Origin: Dicaeum eximium
Taxonomy: Eukaryota; Chordata; Aves; Passeriformes; Dicaeidae
Length of the DNA: 64,000 nt
Assembly (NCBI GenBank): GCA_013396995.1
Contig: VWZP01009170.1
Span: 124,001 to 188,000, forward strand
Reading direction: 5' to 3'
Below the pieces are notes generated by a model, which was not told the origin of the DNA, did no database searches, and worked only from the letters and a program-made list of their open reading frames with translations. Below are positions 1 through 14,428 of this stretch, one piece after another (positions within the stretch are counted from its first letter, which is position 1; each line of letters opens with the position of its first letter). The translations under genes and the position numbers were made by a program.

Positions 1-3000
1 CGGATGCCATAGCTTTCAATTAAGTAGGGTTTGGATTTTCTCTTCCATTTTGTAAAGAATCTCCATTATTAGATGTTGACACCAATTGATTATCCCTCTT
101 TATTGCATCTTCTAAGAACACAGAGCCAATTAAACCCCTCTGCCCTCCTAAGGGTGAGCCAGCCCTGTAGACTCCTAATAGTCCCACCACAGCATGTTGT
201 TCCTTTGTTACCAAGGCAGCAATTAACAAGTTTTTAATGGAACAAAAGCTCCCAGAGACAGGCACGGCATGGTAATAGGAAGGTGTCTCCTTTTTGTCTT
301 CTCAACGTGGCAAGATCTTGTACAACCCTTCCTCCCTTGGGCTGAACAGCCCTGTCAAGGTGCTCAGTGTGGGATTTTTATTCCTGTGCTCCCTGCTGCA
401 GTGCATCTAAAAATAATGATATTTACACACGTTCAATTATTAAAGGGTTGTAAAACCTAAATCTGAACTACAGTCCTGTTTAAAGCAAGAGGTGTTTTAA
501 TGTCAGTAAAAGGGAAAGATTGTATTTTCTTACAGAAATGATCTCTGTGGTGCCATTGAGTGCTGCACTGTCAGGTTTTCTTGATGGAATAATTGTTTTT
601 TGAAGTGATTCTTTCAGGTTTTAGTGTCATGTTTATGCAAATTAAAACACAGCAGCCGAGAAGGAGACTTGTCATCTTTCCAAAATAATCTATAAGTCTA
701 TTTTTTAGACAAGTCTCAATTGGTAAATAATTACTTCTGTGCATGAGATTAATAATAGCTAAATAATTTGCTATTGTTTTTCATTAGGAGAATTGGTTTT
801 CAGCTGAGCTATTTAAAAATCCAAAAAGATGCCTCCTGAAATCCTGGTGGTTTTTAAGGTAGATGAGGTATTCTTGGATACGGTATGGAATGCAAAACAC
901 ATCTTTTCCCCCAGTGAACTTCAGCCTCCCTGGGTTTTATTTTGTGCTCTGGTGCATGCAAGGTAATTTTAGATTGGAAGGAAGCAACCCTATTGCATCT
1001 GCATTACTGGGGAGCCTTAGTGTCCCAGTCTACTCCTAAATGCCCCTTCTCCATGAGGAAAGGATGGGCTGGGAGAGAGCCTGGGGCAGGGATCATTCTC
1101 CAAGGAGAAGGAGGAGCCCCGAGCTGGATCACTGAACTGCTCTGTTTAATCCATGATGGATAATACTGTTGTTCTTTGTCTGTCTCCTTTGTAAATGAGA
1201 ATTTAGGAAGATTCAATCTGCTTCCCACTCTGGCTGAGCAGTGCTGCCACAGTCTCTGGAGGCAGGAGTAAGAAGGGAGGGAACTTGTCCATTTGGAGAA
1301 AATGGACATATTGATGGGCATTTACTTCTCCAGGGGAAGGTAATGTTTCTGCCTAGGAAAGTGTTGGGTTTTCACTTTTAAGGATCAGGCATCACAGGAG
1401 GTGCACGTGGGTGTTTGTGGTACAGCCCAGAATCTGCATCCTTTGGAAAAGCCTGTCACTGTGAGAGACCTGCACTAAAACTGAAACCACATCAAGGGTG
1501 ACTAATTTAGCCTCTGCTCTGAACTTGGATCATCTTAGGAAGTTGTAAAGAGAACCTGTCCTGAGCTTTGTGAAAAGATTTCAAATTAAATGTTTGCATC
1601 CATGTGTGCTGAATTTCATGGGCCTCTGCTTACACCTGGATCTGGAAAGGTGCTGCTTTGGTCCTCTGTGGTTTATTTTTATGGACATTCTTTTGGGAAT
1701 TGGTGCATTTCCTCAGTACTGGTGTACCCAAGCTTTCTTCCTCCTCATATATATATATAAAGCTAGAAATCAGTAATTGACTCTAAAGTATTTGGCAAAA
1801 ACTCTGGCCTGGAAACTTGGGCAAAATGTAGATTCACTATGGAAGCTTGTGACTTGAAACTCATATTTTACAGTTCATTAAAAATGCAATGGGTGAGCTG
1901 GAATCTGTCAATGCAATTAGTCTGGGCTGGGGGGAAAACAGGAGCTCATTTCTTTTGGACAGTAGCATTTTCTGTGATGCACCCTTGTCTCTGTAAGCAA
2001 GTGCTTTATCAGTATGTAGCAAAAAAACCCAGTATGTAGGTCCTGCACTTCGGTGCTGTCACTTCAGAGTGATGCTTGAAATGCTTTAGCAATCATGTAG
2101 CTGCAGCAAACAAAATGTTAGTACAGTGAGAGGCTAGAAGAAAACACAAGGTATAATCACACCCTTGTAAAATAACTAATGGTACATCTTCATCGGGAGC
2201 CCAAGCTCAATTATCTCCAGTACTACAGAATGAGAGAGGATCTGGAGATGTGAATTTTAAATGGAAATTTTCTGCTTGTCTTTAGCCTTAGTTGATGGAA
2301 AAGTCACTTCTAAGCAGGAGCTGTGTCAGGGTATGTGTAGGAATATGAGTAATGGAGAAGGTGCACCTCTGGCTGCCCTTGCTCATAAGGTATTAAGAGG
2401 GAGTCAATTATACTGGAGGACAACAAATTGAAATTGAGAGGAACTGTCTGCACCATTAACCAATGTGACTCTCCAGGACTGCATATGCAAGTGCAGAGAA
2501 ACTCTGAAGAGGAATAACCTCTTCCCTAGGTGAGCAGATTGATCTGGCAGCTTTGGTCCCTGGCTCTACAGGACTGCAGACAGTGACTCTGGCACTCGGT
2601 GACAAGGCACAGGAGAAACTCCTGTACAAACCAATTAGTTTGGGGTTCTGTACACCCGTGTTTCTCACCCCAAAGGGCTCTGTGTCCCTGCAGGAGCTGT
2701 CTCATTGTTCCTGCATTGGTTTGCAGTGTGCAGTAGCAGCATAACCTCAGACCACCACGGTGAGTGCAGTGGGAGCCTGTGATCTCTGTAGCTCGTGTGG
2801 GACATGTGGAAGTCAAGAAATAGGAAACACACGTGCAAATGTGCTCTGCAGCATCCCAACATGGGTTTTCCTAGTTTCCTGTGCAAGGGGAATTGAACTG
2901 GGTCTCATATTCTCACAACCCAACAGAGCTGCTCCTGCTCACAGAGCACACGCAGGTGGGAGCCCAGTTAAATTTCTATCAGATGCTTCCCTTGCAGTGA

Positions 3001-3343
3001 CAGTATTTGAGGTCATTTCAATAACTTGATACACCCATGCTTTTCCTAGCAGGCTGTTAAACCATTTCAAACTGTCCAAATCTCCCTGTGTAAAATGGGA
3101 TATACAAAATCATGGCAATGCCATTGCTGAGAGGAACAAACTGCTGTCATATTCACCTCCATATTCCCAAAGAGCAAGTGCACAATTGCAAATCCATTGA
3201 GCTGCTCTCCATTATCTCTTATTAATGGGAAATTGTCCATAAATTGCTGAGGCGTGACTGTGGGTTTTTTCCCCAACACAGCTGCAGTCTCTTTATCCTG
3301 TGATATCCCAGCCTCTCAAAAATAAAAAGAGAAAGTGGTGTGT

Positions 3344-3372
3344 GGGGGTGGGGAGAGATGGGAGGAGGGGGG
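3344..3372 (+). other. Canonical G-quadruplex motif
   Basis: Four G-runs of 5, 4, 3 and 6 are separated by loops of 1, 6 and 4 bases, which fits the G3+N1-7 rule on the plus strand. It lies about 20 bases downstream of an AATAAA-like word in otherwise AT-rich sequence. The motif is read directly; any structure or function in the cell is inference. Confidence 0.6.
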
Positions 3373-5036
3373 CTTGACACCCCTGGTGCAGCATCTTCCA
3401 GCAGCCCCTGGCAAGAGGAGCTTCTTCCCTGCTGGCTGCCCAGCAAAGAGGTGGCAAAGGGAAATGAGCAATTAACAAGGATATTCAAGAGCAGGAGCAG
3501 GAAGAAGCAAAGGATTTACTGCTTCATGGTGCATGTGAGGTTTTATAGAGAGAAAGAGTTCTGTTCACAGCATTATTATGGAGCCCAAACACGTTGGTGG
3601 GAGGCCTTTTCCATTACACCAGCTTCCCCTCCTCCTCCTTCCAGCAGATCTTCTCTGAAGAGGAGTGGTGGGTGTGGAGGAGCTCAGAGAGTGGCCCAGA
3701 ACTCACCAAGGGCTGTGGAAACTTCCCTTTTACCTTTTATATCAGATCTTGTAACAGCTGGCAATGAGAAACCATTGGGATGGTTGGATTTTTAATAGGA
3801 CTCAGTGCTCTTTGGAACAAAACAAAAATCTGCCACAAACATCCCAGATGGAGACTCTGAAAGCTGAAAGACTCTGAACCTGGCCCAGGGCTGTTGTTAT
3901 TGTTTTTGGCTCAAGTGGTGCTTGAAGGGGGAAGATCTTGGAAGGTACAGCAAAAGGGAGGCTGGGCTCTTAAAGCAGGATGATGGCACCAAGTCATGCT
4001 GAAGTTGGGTCTTGCCGTGGCCAGTTGGCAATCCTAAATCCTCCTTTTCATTTCAGAGCCCTGTGAGTTATCTGCCCGGACATTGGGCATCTCTACAAGA
4101 ACACAAATATTCCTGAATAGCAGGAGCCATGGAGCAGAGCAGAGGTCCATGTGCATTTGGTCAGTGACCTGTACACATGATCCCGTTCCTCCTGTCGTGT
4201 CAGGATGAGGAAATGTGCTACTTTGTGTGGCAAGTAACAAAATGCCATACAGTTTTCCCGTGTTAATTATACTACAGACTGTTTAATTCTGTAAACGAGC
4301 TGCTTGGCAGGCTTTCAGAACAATTACACAAGTCCCTCTCCTGCTCTCCCTGCTCCAGAAGAGCTCAGCTGTGAAGCTGATGAGCCTCAGCACCATCCAC
4401 CTCAGGATGGACATCTCCTGAGAGCCTCTGTCCTGCCAGCCTGCAAAGCTGGGGCACCCCACGGTGTCCCCAAGATTCTGTACCGGATTGGGAGGGCTGA
4501 AACCTGCAGAGGGGAGGGAAGCTGTGCAGTGCAAGCCACAATCAAGCTAAGGAAGGAATAAGACGTGATTAATGGGATCCATAGGTTAGAAATTTTTAAG
4601 GCAAGATCCTTGAGGCATGGTCACCAAAGCCTTTGGAGGAAGTCTCAGTCAGTATTGGGGTAAAGGTCTGAGTCTTTGAGGGCCTTGAGTTCTGCCTGTC
4701 CCTAAGCCATCAGCACGTGGCACAGTTTGGGCAGTCAGCTGCTTCTGGCTCAGCCTCTTCCTGTGTTGAAAGGAAATCATGATCCCAGCCTCCTGCTCTG
4801 GGAGAGTGCTTTGGCACCAGCTGTGGAAAGACCAGCAAGTACACTCAACACCAAGAGGGGAGAAAGGACAGCAGCCTCTGGGTGTGACATGTCAGGGACC
4901 TCCAGTCTTGACCAGGCTCCATAGGGAATGGGCTCTCCTAAATAACAAGTCTGTGCTGTTGAAGGGTCTGGCCAAAACAGTGAATTAGCATTTGTGTAAT
5001 TGCACAGTGAAATGTGAGCAGCACAATTCCCCCCGG

Positions 5037-5050
5037 GTTCCCATGGCGAC
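5037..5050. promoter_or_regulatory. RFX X-box-like imperfect palindrome
   Basis: The 14-mer GTTCCCATGGCGAC matches the palindromic RFX-factor X-box GTTGCCATGGCAAC at 12 of 14 positions. It sits in an AT-rich stretch with no nearby gene. One such match in 64 kb could arise by chance, so binding is only a hypothesis. Confidence 0.2.
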
Positions 5051-8000
5051 TCAGCATCACAATAAATGTTACAGAACACAGCCACCTCTAGGCTCAAGGT
5101 TGCTCACCCCCTAATTACTGTGCTCTGAACTTCTTGCCCAAGGTCAGCAATGTAAAACATCCCAGAAAAAAGGCCTTTAATTCTCTTTTTTAAGTGACAA
5201 ACGCGACTGTATACACTGAGCACCAGCTCTGCTTTCTGCCAGCAACTCAATTTCCAAGCAAACAAAATAGAATAATCCAAAGCACAGTTGAAAATATTAG
5301 TCTTTTGTGAGGATGCTCAATAACAATGAAAGGATTCTAGAATTTCTTGAAGAAAATTATGGCCTTGAAGAGGGTAGTGGCTTTTAGTCTTTTGATACAT
5401 AAGGGTTTATAATGCAATGTAATAGAGGCATTTTCCCCCAAAGGATATATGAATTCCATTACATCCCATTACTTGCCATAAATTTAATATTAAAAGCTTT
5501 TTATTTAGTATGACATGTCGGATACATATGAACCAGATTCTTGACTGGTTAATATATTTCTATTATATTAGTGTTATTTATATTGTTTTATATCAATATT
5601 CCATCAGTTGAAAGTTTGGCCCTTAAATGCTATTTACTGATTTGGGTTTTTGGTTTGTTTTTTTTTTTTTAAATTATTGCCCCCTCATTGTCTGTTTTGT
5701 TTGTGGAGAGGGGGAGTTCACGTTACGTATGCACTTTCCCTGTACTTCAAGCCCAGCTGGAAACTGATTGTGGGGCCATATGAAATAATTTAATGCCTGT
5801 GATTTCAGAAATCAGGGCTTGGGCTGAGCCCAACCTTTCGAAGACAGCTGTCACTTCCTGCTTATGTTTTGTGACATATTATAGAACACTGCTTCTCTTT
5901 GCAGCAATTTTGTCATTATACAAGATAGAAGGAAAAATGGGAAATCCATTACAAGCCAGACTTTGTTATAACACAAGAGAAGAATCCCCTGGGAAGTTAG
6001 ATTAAATTCTCTTTGAAAATAAAATAAAAATGCTGCCATGCTTGGCAACATTAGATTTATTATATATTTATCTCAGAAGCTCTAGGTATGCTCCTGTCAA
6101 AGCTTCTTTAGATGCTGAGATATGTGACACAAAGCAAATCATTCCTTGAGTCATTGAAGGGGAAGTTTATTACAGAATTGGAATTAAGAGATTTGAATAA
6201 GAGCAGGAATCGGCAGTTCCGTCACGAGTTGGAGGCTGCTGCTCGCTGCCTGTGTGAGACACTTTGAGCAGCTCAGCTGTGAAGTGAGCACATGCAGGAA
6301 GAGGTCTGTGCTAGGAACTTGTGTTTGACAGTGGTTTAAGCCAAGTTGTTTTATTCCATCACGGAGTGAACTCAAGGAGCAGCTCAGGTGGCAGACAGGG
6401 CTCGTCTGACACACCATGGTTGGTGGTTTCCCCTGCCTCAGAACAGAAAAATGCCATTTAGTGTGATTAAATCACAGGGGTGCTGTGCATGTTCAGAGAT
6501 TTTTCTACAGCCAGTCCTACAAAGAGCTGGGCATGCTCACATCTGATAAATTAATGTCATACTATACACTCCAGGCCTGAGAAATTGAAATTAATGGAAA
6601 GAGTGTTATCTCCACAACTGTGCATCATCCTAGACATCTCAGAAGTACTGCCTGATTCATCTTCCATGGTCTGCTTCCAGAGGTTAGGGCTGTGCATATG
6701 AGGTAGCTGGGGCTGTGGTCATCATGACTGAATCTTCTGCAGGAAAACTTGCAGAAGAAATGGGGAGTGAATTCCAAATAGCATCGGGTTAGAAACAGGA
6801 AAGAGGACAACCAAGAGGAGTGTGCCCCATCTGGAATAGGTTGCATGTTGATGCCTGGATTTTCCCTAGGTCCCAGGGTGGTGGGGATCAATGTGGAGAA
6901 AGCAGCTCTCTGTGTAAAACAGACAGGAAAAGTGAGGTTGTAACAAACAAGCAAATAAATGCTGGATGCCAGGAGTGCTTTTGCAGCCAGCAGTATCAGA
7001 GCAGCTCGTGTCTTCAGATCTGTGGGAAGTCTTTGTGAGATTGACTTGCCCTAGGGTAGGAGCTCGTTGTGAGCCTCAGAAAGCAGGGGAGCAAGGAGGT
7101 TTTCCTTGCCTGTATGCCATTTCCACTGTTCAGGAACAATAATGCCAGAAAATGAGACTGTCTTATTTTATGATTCCCAGATGTGTCAATAAAAGGCCTG
7201 TGGGGGGGAACAGTGCATAAAAATAGAGAAGCAGAAAGCTCCAGGAGGCAACTCTGAACTAGGTGGAGAAGAAAACTGTATATTTGTTGTGGGAACAGGT
7301 GTATTGCCCAGAAGGGAAGAAGAGTGGGGGGAAAAGGAGGAGTAAAGAGGTTGAAGAGAGACTTGAAGAAAACAGAGGAGAGATGAAAGAAGCTACCTGT
7401 AAAAATCAAAAGAGAAATGAGACTTAAGGCTTGTTAAATCAAATACTTCGATCCTCAAAGTTTTTCTTCTGTACATTAGAAAGCTTATGAAAGATTCTGC
7501 CTCTGACTGTGAATTTAGCTTGAAGTTCCCAACTCCAGCACTCTGAGAGAGCATTAGGATTCATTTAAAACCCTTTATTCCTTTTGATGCAGTAAAACCT
7601 ATATAGTGCTTTCCTAAATGAGTACCCATTAAGGGGACAAAGCTATGGAAGAGTCATTTCCCACAAAATATGAAATCCAATAAGGTTTATTACCTCACAT
7701 TTAGTGAATGGCAGAAGCCTATGAAGTATATGAACAAGTTTCCCATTATCCACCCATTTGTCTCCTGGAAAATGTACAGCATGCAGTGTGCCCAGCTCTT
7801 CCCTTCCCCCATAGGTCAAACACAGCATCACTTTTGTTTATGCACCATTTAACTTTCTTATCTCTTATGTGACACTTTAACTTTGCCTTATCTCCTCGAC
7901 ACTGCTGAAAGGATAAATTCCAAACACAGCTCACCCTGCAGAGCACTTGACAGCCAAGGCTCCCTGCATTGCCTCTGGCTCCATGAGCACTCCAGGGGGG

Positions 8001-11000
8001 CAGCAAGGTGGTTTTTCCCCACTGTTTTCCTTTAGTTAGGACCAGAAGCTGTATTTCTGGAAAGCAACTCCACTTTTTAGCTGCTTTTATGGTACAGAAA
8101 GAGGGAAGTAGTATAGGGTTGACTCTTTCCATCACCTTGGAAAATGAGGTTAAGTGAAATTAATTCACTTCTTTCTTTAGGCTGAAATTCGTCCATATCC
8201 TTTCAGGTCTCTCAAGCAGTAGCAGAGGAAAACTCTAAAACATGAAAAAATATATAACCTTTTTTTTAAAAAAAAGTCAGAGGACCTCTAGAGTTGGGGT
8301 TTCATCTAATACTTAAGTGATGAGGTTCAAAGTTGACAAACATTCTTTGCTAGCTAAAAGAGGGAGGAAAGACCACAACCTTTACCTCTGAAGCTATTTG
8401 GTGTTGACTGATTCTGATTTAAGTACTGAATTTGGAAGAAATCTGTTTCATGAAAGTTTGTGCTGGAGGAAAATATTTGCAATTGTTCATCCAGAAATTA
8501 CATTTTTGAGGAAATTACATTTTCTATGAAGAAGAATGAATATAGTTTTGTAATATCTTCTAGCATATTCCACTCACAAGATGCAACTCTGCCCTGCTGC
8601 CCAGATGTGGACAGATGGGCACTTTCTGAGAGCTGCAGGACATGGAAAAGTGGGGAGGAGGGGGTCTGTCTCACTAATCCTGGAGGATGTCAAGGAGCAA
8701 GAGGATGTGTAACACTGTACCTTTCCTCTTTGGAACTGTCTTTATTACTGGGTTGTTTGGGGTTAGGGGGTTTTTTTTAAATCTATTTTATTCCTGGCTT
8801 TCTTCTTTGATCTCTCCATGAAAAAAATACATATATGCAGAAATTCAGCCCTCAGTCTCTGAACAGAGGAGAAGGGTGGGCAGTCTATTCTCACCTTGAC
8901 AAGCCCCTGCAGAGAAACTCCTACTGCTGTTAATGGGAGCTGCTGGCACGCATGAAAGGGAGAATTTATTCCCAGGTTGTTAAGGTTTTTTATATTTTTT
9001 TTCAAATTATTTTTTTTTATTTGAATTGCTGTTGTCAGACAATGCAATAAGAGGATTTGCATGGTAATATGATGGCTGATGGATTTCTTGCAATAAATTC
9101 CAACGAGCTGGTTTATGAGGTATTTTATATATTTCTTATTTGTATTATAGGAGCAGCAAGGAGCCCAAGGATATGTCTCTGCTGCATGAAACTCTTTGCA
9201 TATATGTTACAAATAATCATACTCTGTGTGTTTTCTGTCTGTTTGGGTTGGTTTTCTCTCTGTTCTCACTTACTGTGAAGTAAGCACATATAAAGGCAAC
9301 ACATTTGTATGGATGTTATTCATCACGGTTTGTCCTGTGATAATTTGACAAATAAACCCATATTGAAGGCACGTGTGAGCACGTTTCCCTCCTGACAGGA
9401 ACGACTCACAAAAATGGATGTCATTTCATGCATTGATATGAAAAAGGAATCCAATTTGAATAATAAAATGTATTTTTTTCCCCCCCAAGGCACACTAGTT
9501 TTCACACTAATGCAAGTAAGCCACATGTGCAAGCCTTCAGCCCTCAGTCTTCTTGCCAGTACTAGGGAAGGTGTGATAATTTTGTCATCTGTGCTGCTTG
9601 GTTTTCCTGGGCGTTAACTTTGCCTCCAAATTAGACACCACGGTATTAATGGCTCAAAAAAATAATGTGCTAAGTCAGTCAGCTCGCAATTTTAAGAGAA
9701 AGAAAAACAAGAGAAAAACCCAACAGATTTAAAGGTAGTCCTGATTCTCAGCTGTGCCATGTCTGCACAGCTCCAGAGGTCCTTTTAAAATTTGTTTTTT
9801 TCCCTAGAAAACGATGCACTTTCTCTGAAGACAATAGGTCTGTTCTGATTTACATCAGCTCAAGATCTGGCTCTGCCTAACTCACATTTTGCTATAAAGC
9901 AATGTCTACTTCATTTTCCTTAGAAATTTCAGCCCTGTTGAATCAAATGAATGTATTTGGTTATGGGAAGAAGGGGAAGTCTCAGTAAGGAGAGGGAAAT
10001 GTGGCTTTTGAAGCGTGATCTGCTTTCTCCTGCTTTCCTGCCCCAAATACCTAACTTTTTGTGTATAATTACCTGGAAGGAAAGAATAACAACAGGTGTG
10101 GAAAAAAATGCTGTGGAAGATTGTTTTATTATCCCAGTAGGAAACAAATCCAATTTATGGATGAATTATGCACTCAGAACTACATTTAGGAAAGTAAATT
10201 TTAGGGAATTATGAAATTGAGTGGGCCAGGTCCACTGGGAGGAAGAAGTGAAAATTAAAGGGGTTGGTAGAAGGCTGGAGGATGCTAACTGGAGCAGTAA
10301 TTAAAGCAGAACAGGTCCTGTTTCCTTTTGGAAAAATGGAAATTAGAGGAAAAAAGAAAAAAAAATAAAAGAAACCCTGAAGAAGAAAAAAATCCTCAAG
10401 AGAGGAGAGAGGCATTCCACAGGGGAGTGCACAAGAGTTGAAAGAGGAGGGTTGGCAGGGAAATAGGGGAAGCAACCAAATAGAAAACTTGAGAAGTCAA
10501 AGTGCAGAGTGAAACAAGGGTGAGCGAAACAGGGAATTTCATCATCGTGCTCTGAGTGCCCGTCGGAGATGCTGGGCTTTGCCTCAAACACCTGATCCCC
10601 CACAGACCCTCTGGGCCCATTTGGAAAAAATTCCAAAAATCTGATTTTGTTCTTTCTCTGTACTGGTTGAAGCTGACAGGGAAGGGGCTGGGGGTTATGA
10701 TCCATCTGCTGCTGTTCATGGACCCTGCAGGGAAGGGCATGACTGTGAAGGGGTAACCAGGGACCAAGCCAATGTGAAGTGAACTCCAATGGGCAGGGAG
10801 GAATTCAAAAATGGAGTGTTGAGGCTGCAGTGTCCCTCCTGAGACTTCTTCTGAGGGCTTAAATTGGAAAGGCTTGGGAAATATTGTGGTTAAATCAAGT
10901 GAACTTTTCCTGAGGGATTCCCCAGCAAAGGAGTGTGCTGTTTCTTCTTGAGGTGGAGAGTTGTGCTGGACTGGGAAGCAGGGCAGGATAACAGTAGCCT

Positions 11001-14000
11001 TTAGCCCACTTTTTTTTTTTTTTAACTGAAAAACCTTCATTAATGAAGCAAAAACTTCATAAAAAACAAGTTGATATTGATGTTGAATAACACAAATCAG
11101 GATGTACTAAAAAACCACAGAAGGAACAGAGAATATATAAAAATTATTAAGAAAATTAACCTGGAAAATAGAAAGGGATGAATTTTTTAGGGGAGATTCA
11201 GTGATAAAAAGGCACCTAGAGAGACATGTCCTTTCTCTGTAGCCTAAGCCTGAATCTGCAATGCAGGAAAATTCCAGGTGTTAAAGTATCCCCAGGGCTG
11301 GACAAGTCCCACGTGAATCCAACAGGGCACCAAGGGCTCAAGCAGCCCATGTTAAATGGATCCTGAGCAGCACTGCTGGGGTGGAGAGGTGCTTGTCCAG
11401 GAGAGGTCCAGGAGAGCCTCCCTTGCCTGGAATGCAGCAAGAGAGCTTTGAGTTTTGGGGGAAAGTGGGGAAAGGTGACATCAGGAATACTCTGCACCAT
11501 GATGGCAGATCAGACCAGCAGCCACAATTTTCTGTGGTGCTGTTTTTGGTGTGACTTGGGGTGTATCTATTACCTTCGAGGTCTCTCCTGACACAAACCA
11601 TCCTTTGCTTCTAAATTGTTCAGAAATAGGATTGGATGCTACAGCTGGCCTTTACAGGCACCACCTGACTCCTTTTCTTATCCATGATGTCCTTTTTTTG
11701 GTGGAAAATGTTGCTGTGCCCGTATGTACATGCAATGTTTATGCACCTGTACATGGAGATAAATGAGCCTCGTTAGATCAAGACTTTAGGAGCCCTCAAT
11801 ATTTGGTGTGAGTAGTACCACTTACTGATAAAATCTTTCAAAATAAGAGCTGGAAATAAAAATGTAGATCAGAGCTTAGGTTCTGAGTGTGCTTCAGCTC
11901 TGTGAGCTGTTCTGAACAAGATGCATCTGAGTAAAAGGTATTTCTTTGGGAAAGAAGAGCTTGATGTGTATATATTGTTTTTTAAAAAATATATAGAGGT
12001 AGAAGGATATAAAAAAGTGGGTTTAAAGCTTTCCTATTAATCAACTAAAGCCCTAATAAACAACTGTGCAAGTAATTGTTCTTCTGCACATCCAACAGTG
12101 TTGAGCTTCTTTTGATGTTTACCTCAATTTCTTCTTCACCTTTTATTTGAGTCTGCAATTAACACTTGTAATGAAAAAGGAGATTACTTGCTGCTGAGGA
12201 ACTCTGGTGTTAATTAAAATTATTAGCAATTGGAGGAAAATAAGCATGGAAAAGGAGGTAATAAATAAAAAGGTTTGCATATTTTTTTTATAATTGATGT
12301 GGAGTAGAGCACAGAGACTGTGTTTCTAAGGAGCTCCCTTGAAAATGAATTATGAAACTTGGCCAAAAGAAGTTACAGTGAAATTCCCTCTTTTTAGAAG
12401 GACTGCCATGCTCCATGCTCTCTTCAAAAGCATTTAGTTTTGCCAAAGCCATTGTATAGGGCTGAATTCATTTCTGAATGAATTACCCTAAACTACAGAA
12501 GAACAATAGGGAAAATGAGCTCTGGCCACAATAGAGAAGGAATGGGAGCATGATTCATCTTTGCAGAGTGAGAATTTGGGATTGAGTGGAAGTCTTATTC
12601 AGAGAGGAATAATGCAAAAGGGCCCAGGGTTCCCTGTGGGAGCAGCTCACCCACCCACCTGTGTCACTGTGCTCGCTGAGAGCTCCACAGTGACACTGGG
12701 CCCACGTCTGACATCCTCGGGAGCCTTGGGAGCACCTGGGGCCATCGCTGGGCTCACAGCTTCAGGCACCAAGGTCTTCCCACCAAATGGGTGTTTGGCA
12801 CCCAAACATGCCCTTGGATGCCAGCCCAAATCCGTTTTGAAACTTAGTGCTGGCTTCCCAGCGTCGCAGAGGTGCTTCCAGAAATTTCGCCTGCACTGGG
12901 TAAAATTAATTTGGAGGTGCTTTCCAGGAATGTGCTTGGAAAAAGATGTTGTGAACAATGCTGGAGAAGGGAGCAGCAGCAGGGACATGGGTGCCCAGGG
13001 AAAGTGGCCACCTCTGCCAGGTCCCTCTGTGTCCCACAGGGCACTCTTGGCCATTGAGGCAAGTAGCTGCTGCCTGCTTGGTGGTATTTGCAGGTGGTTC
13101 ATCCTTCACACACAAGCTAAAAACCCAAGAAACACCCAGATCCAGTCTGGTATCTTGGGATATTACAAGGAACTGCTCTGGAGCAGTATTTCTATATTGA
13201 ATTTCTTATCAAAGTTATTACGTTTGCAATATTTGAGAGTATGACTAATTACTTCCCTTCCAGAGAAGCTATTACTCGAGAAGGACCATTAGTTTCCTGC
13301 TCAGTGCAGATGCTCAATCATGGAATGGGAGAAAGACATTTTGTGGTTTCAGATTTCCTCAACGGCTTTCAGGGTGTGTACCCGCAATTAGACTTTCCAT
13401 GGGAAATTCCATTTAAAAAATCCCATAAAGAAAGTGTCCTCAAGCTGAACAATGCTAGAGCTCGGAAGAGGCTGTCAGGAACTCCCAGAGATGTTCCAGG
13501 TCTGTGGTTTTACGTGAGCTCTGCAGGTTGGAACCAGTCCCAGTGGTGATGGAAACCACGGTGCTTTCCCAAAGAGGGCTCTTGTGGCTGTGCTGAAGCC
13601 TCTCAAGGGCTGCAGGTTGTTACCCAGCCTTATAACTCAAGGCCCTCAGGGATCAAGAGAAAAAAGCCTGATTCAAGCCATCTGACCCAAAATTAAATAG
13701 GAAAATCTATCAGAGAAATGAATCCTACAGGTCTGTGACTTTATGGGTTTTTTTTTTTCCTTCCCTTTTCTCAGCTGCTGGGTTAGTTTCTACTTTATGT
13801 GTCTACTTTATTTTTCTTTTATGTTGGCCCTTTAACCACCTTTTTTAGCTGTTCTTTATGATAGATTTTAAGCTTGTTTTCCATCTAAGTAACCAATTTC
13901 ATCCTTGTGGTGTCATAGCATCTTTCACTGAGGAATTAGATGTGACTGTTGAGAGTTAAAACTCTAAATATCCTTCCCTTGAGACCTATAACTAAGAATG

Positions 14001-14411
14001 GAGTGAATCGTTACCCAGTTGAAAAATTTCTCTTCAGGGAGAGTTCAGGTAAGGACAAGAAAAATCCTCTGAACTCGAACATTTCTCACATCAGCAACTA
14101 AATTAATTACCTAATCTTGCCAGATCTCACTGATGAAGGAAGACATTACTGAAGAACTAAGAAACTCATAATCCATAGTATCTTACTCCTCACAGTTTTA
14201 AGATAAGTAGAAAGTAACTGCTTTTTCCTTTTAACTTCCCAGAGTCTGAGTGATGTGGTTTGGGCCTCTTAGAGATCTGGCATTTAAATTTAGGATCGCT
14301 TAAGCTTAAGGTCAAGGTCAGCCCCACTGCTCCATCCTTCTTTTTAAGATAAGACATTTGAAGCTGAAGTATTTCCTACTAAGTATGGCTGTGGAAAAAG
14401 GGAAAAAAGTT

Positions 14412-14428
14412 GGGGGCGGGGGGGGGGG
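14412..14428 (+). repeat. Poly-G run
   Basis: Seventeen bases, all G except one C at 14417. Such a run can fold into a G-quadruplex and is a common place for sequencing and polymerase-slippage errors, so its exact length should not be trusted. Confidence 0.8.

Noticed and set aside
667..717. 10-bp inverted repeat GAGACTTGTC / GACAAGTCTC with a 31-base loop
   Set aside because: About three such repeats within this spacing are expected by chance in 64 kb, and arms do not extend.
9054..9278. Plus-strand open frame rich in hydrophobic residues, with an acceptor-like TTATAG inside
   Set aside because: Hydrophobicity comes from T-rich DNA; no donor, no family resemblance. The octamer-like ATTTGCAT just before it suggests regulatory sequence at most.
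10396..11040. 214-codon minus-strand open frame
   Set aside because: Composition follows the polypyrimidine bias of the complementary strand (Phe- and Ser-rich), with no recognisable protein features or splice context.
12561..13244. 227-codon plus-strand open frame, the longest in the window
   Set aside because: It lies in a GC-richer patch where stops are rarer, the opposite strand is also open (12647-13102), no domain or motif is recognisable, and a six-frame scan of 64 kb should give a frame of nearly this size by chance.
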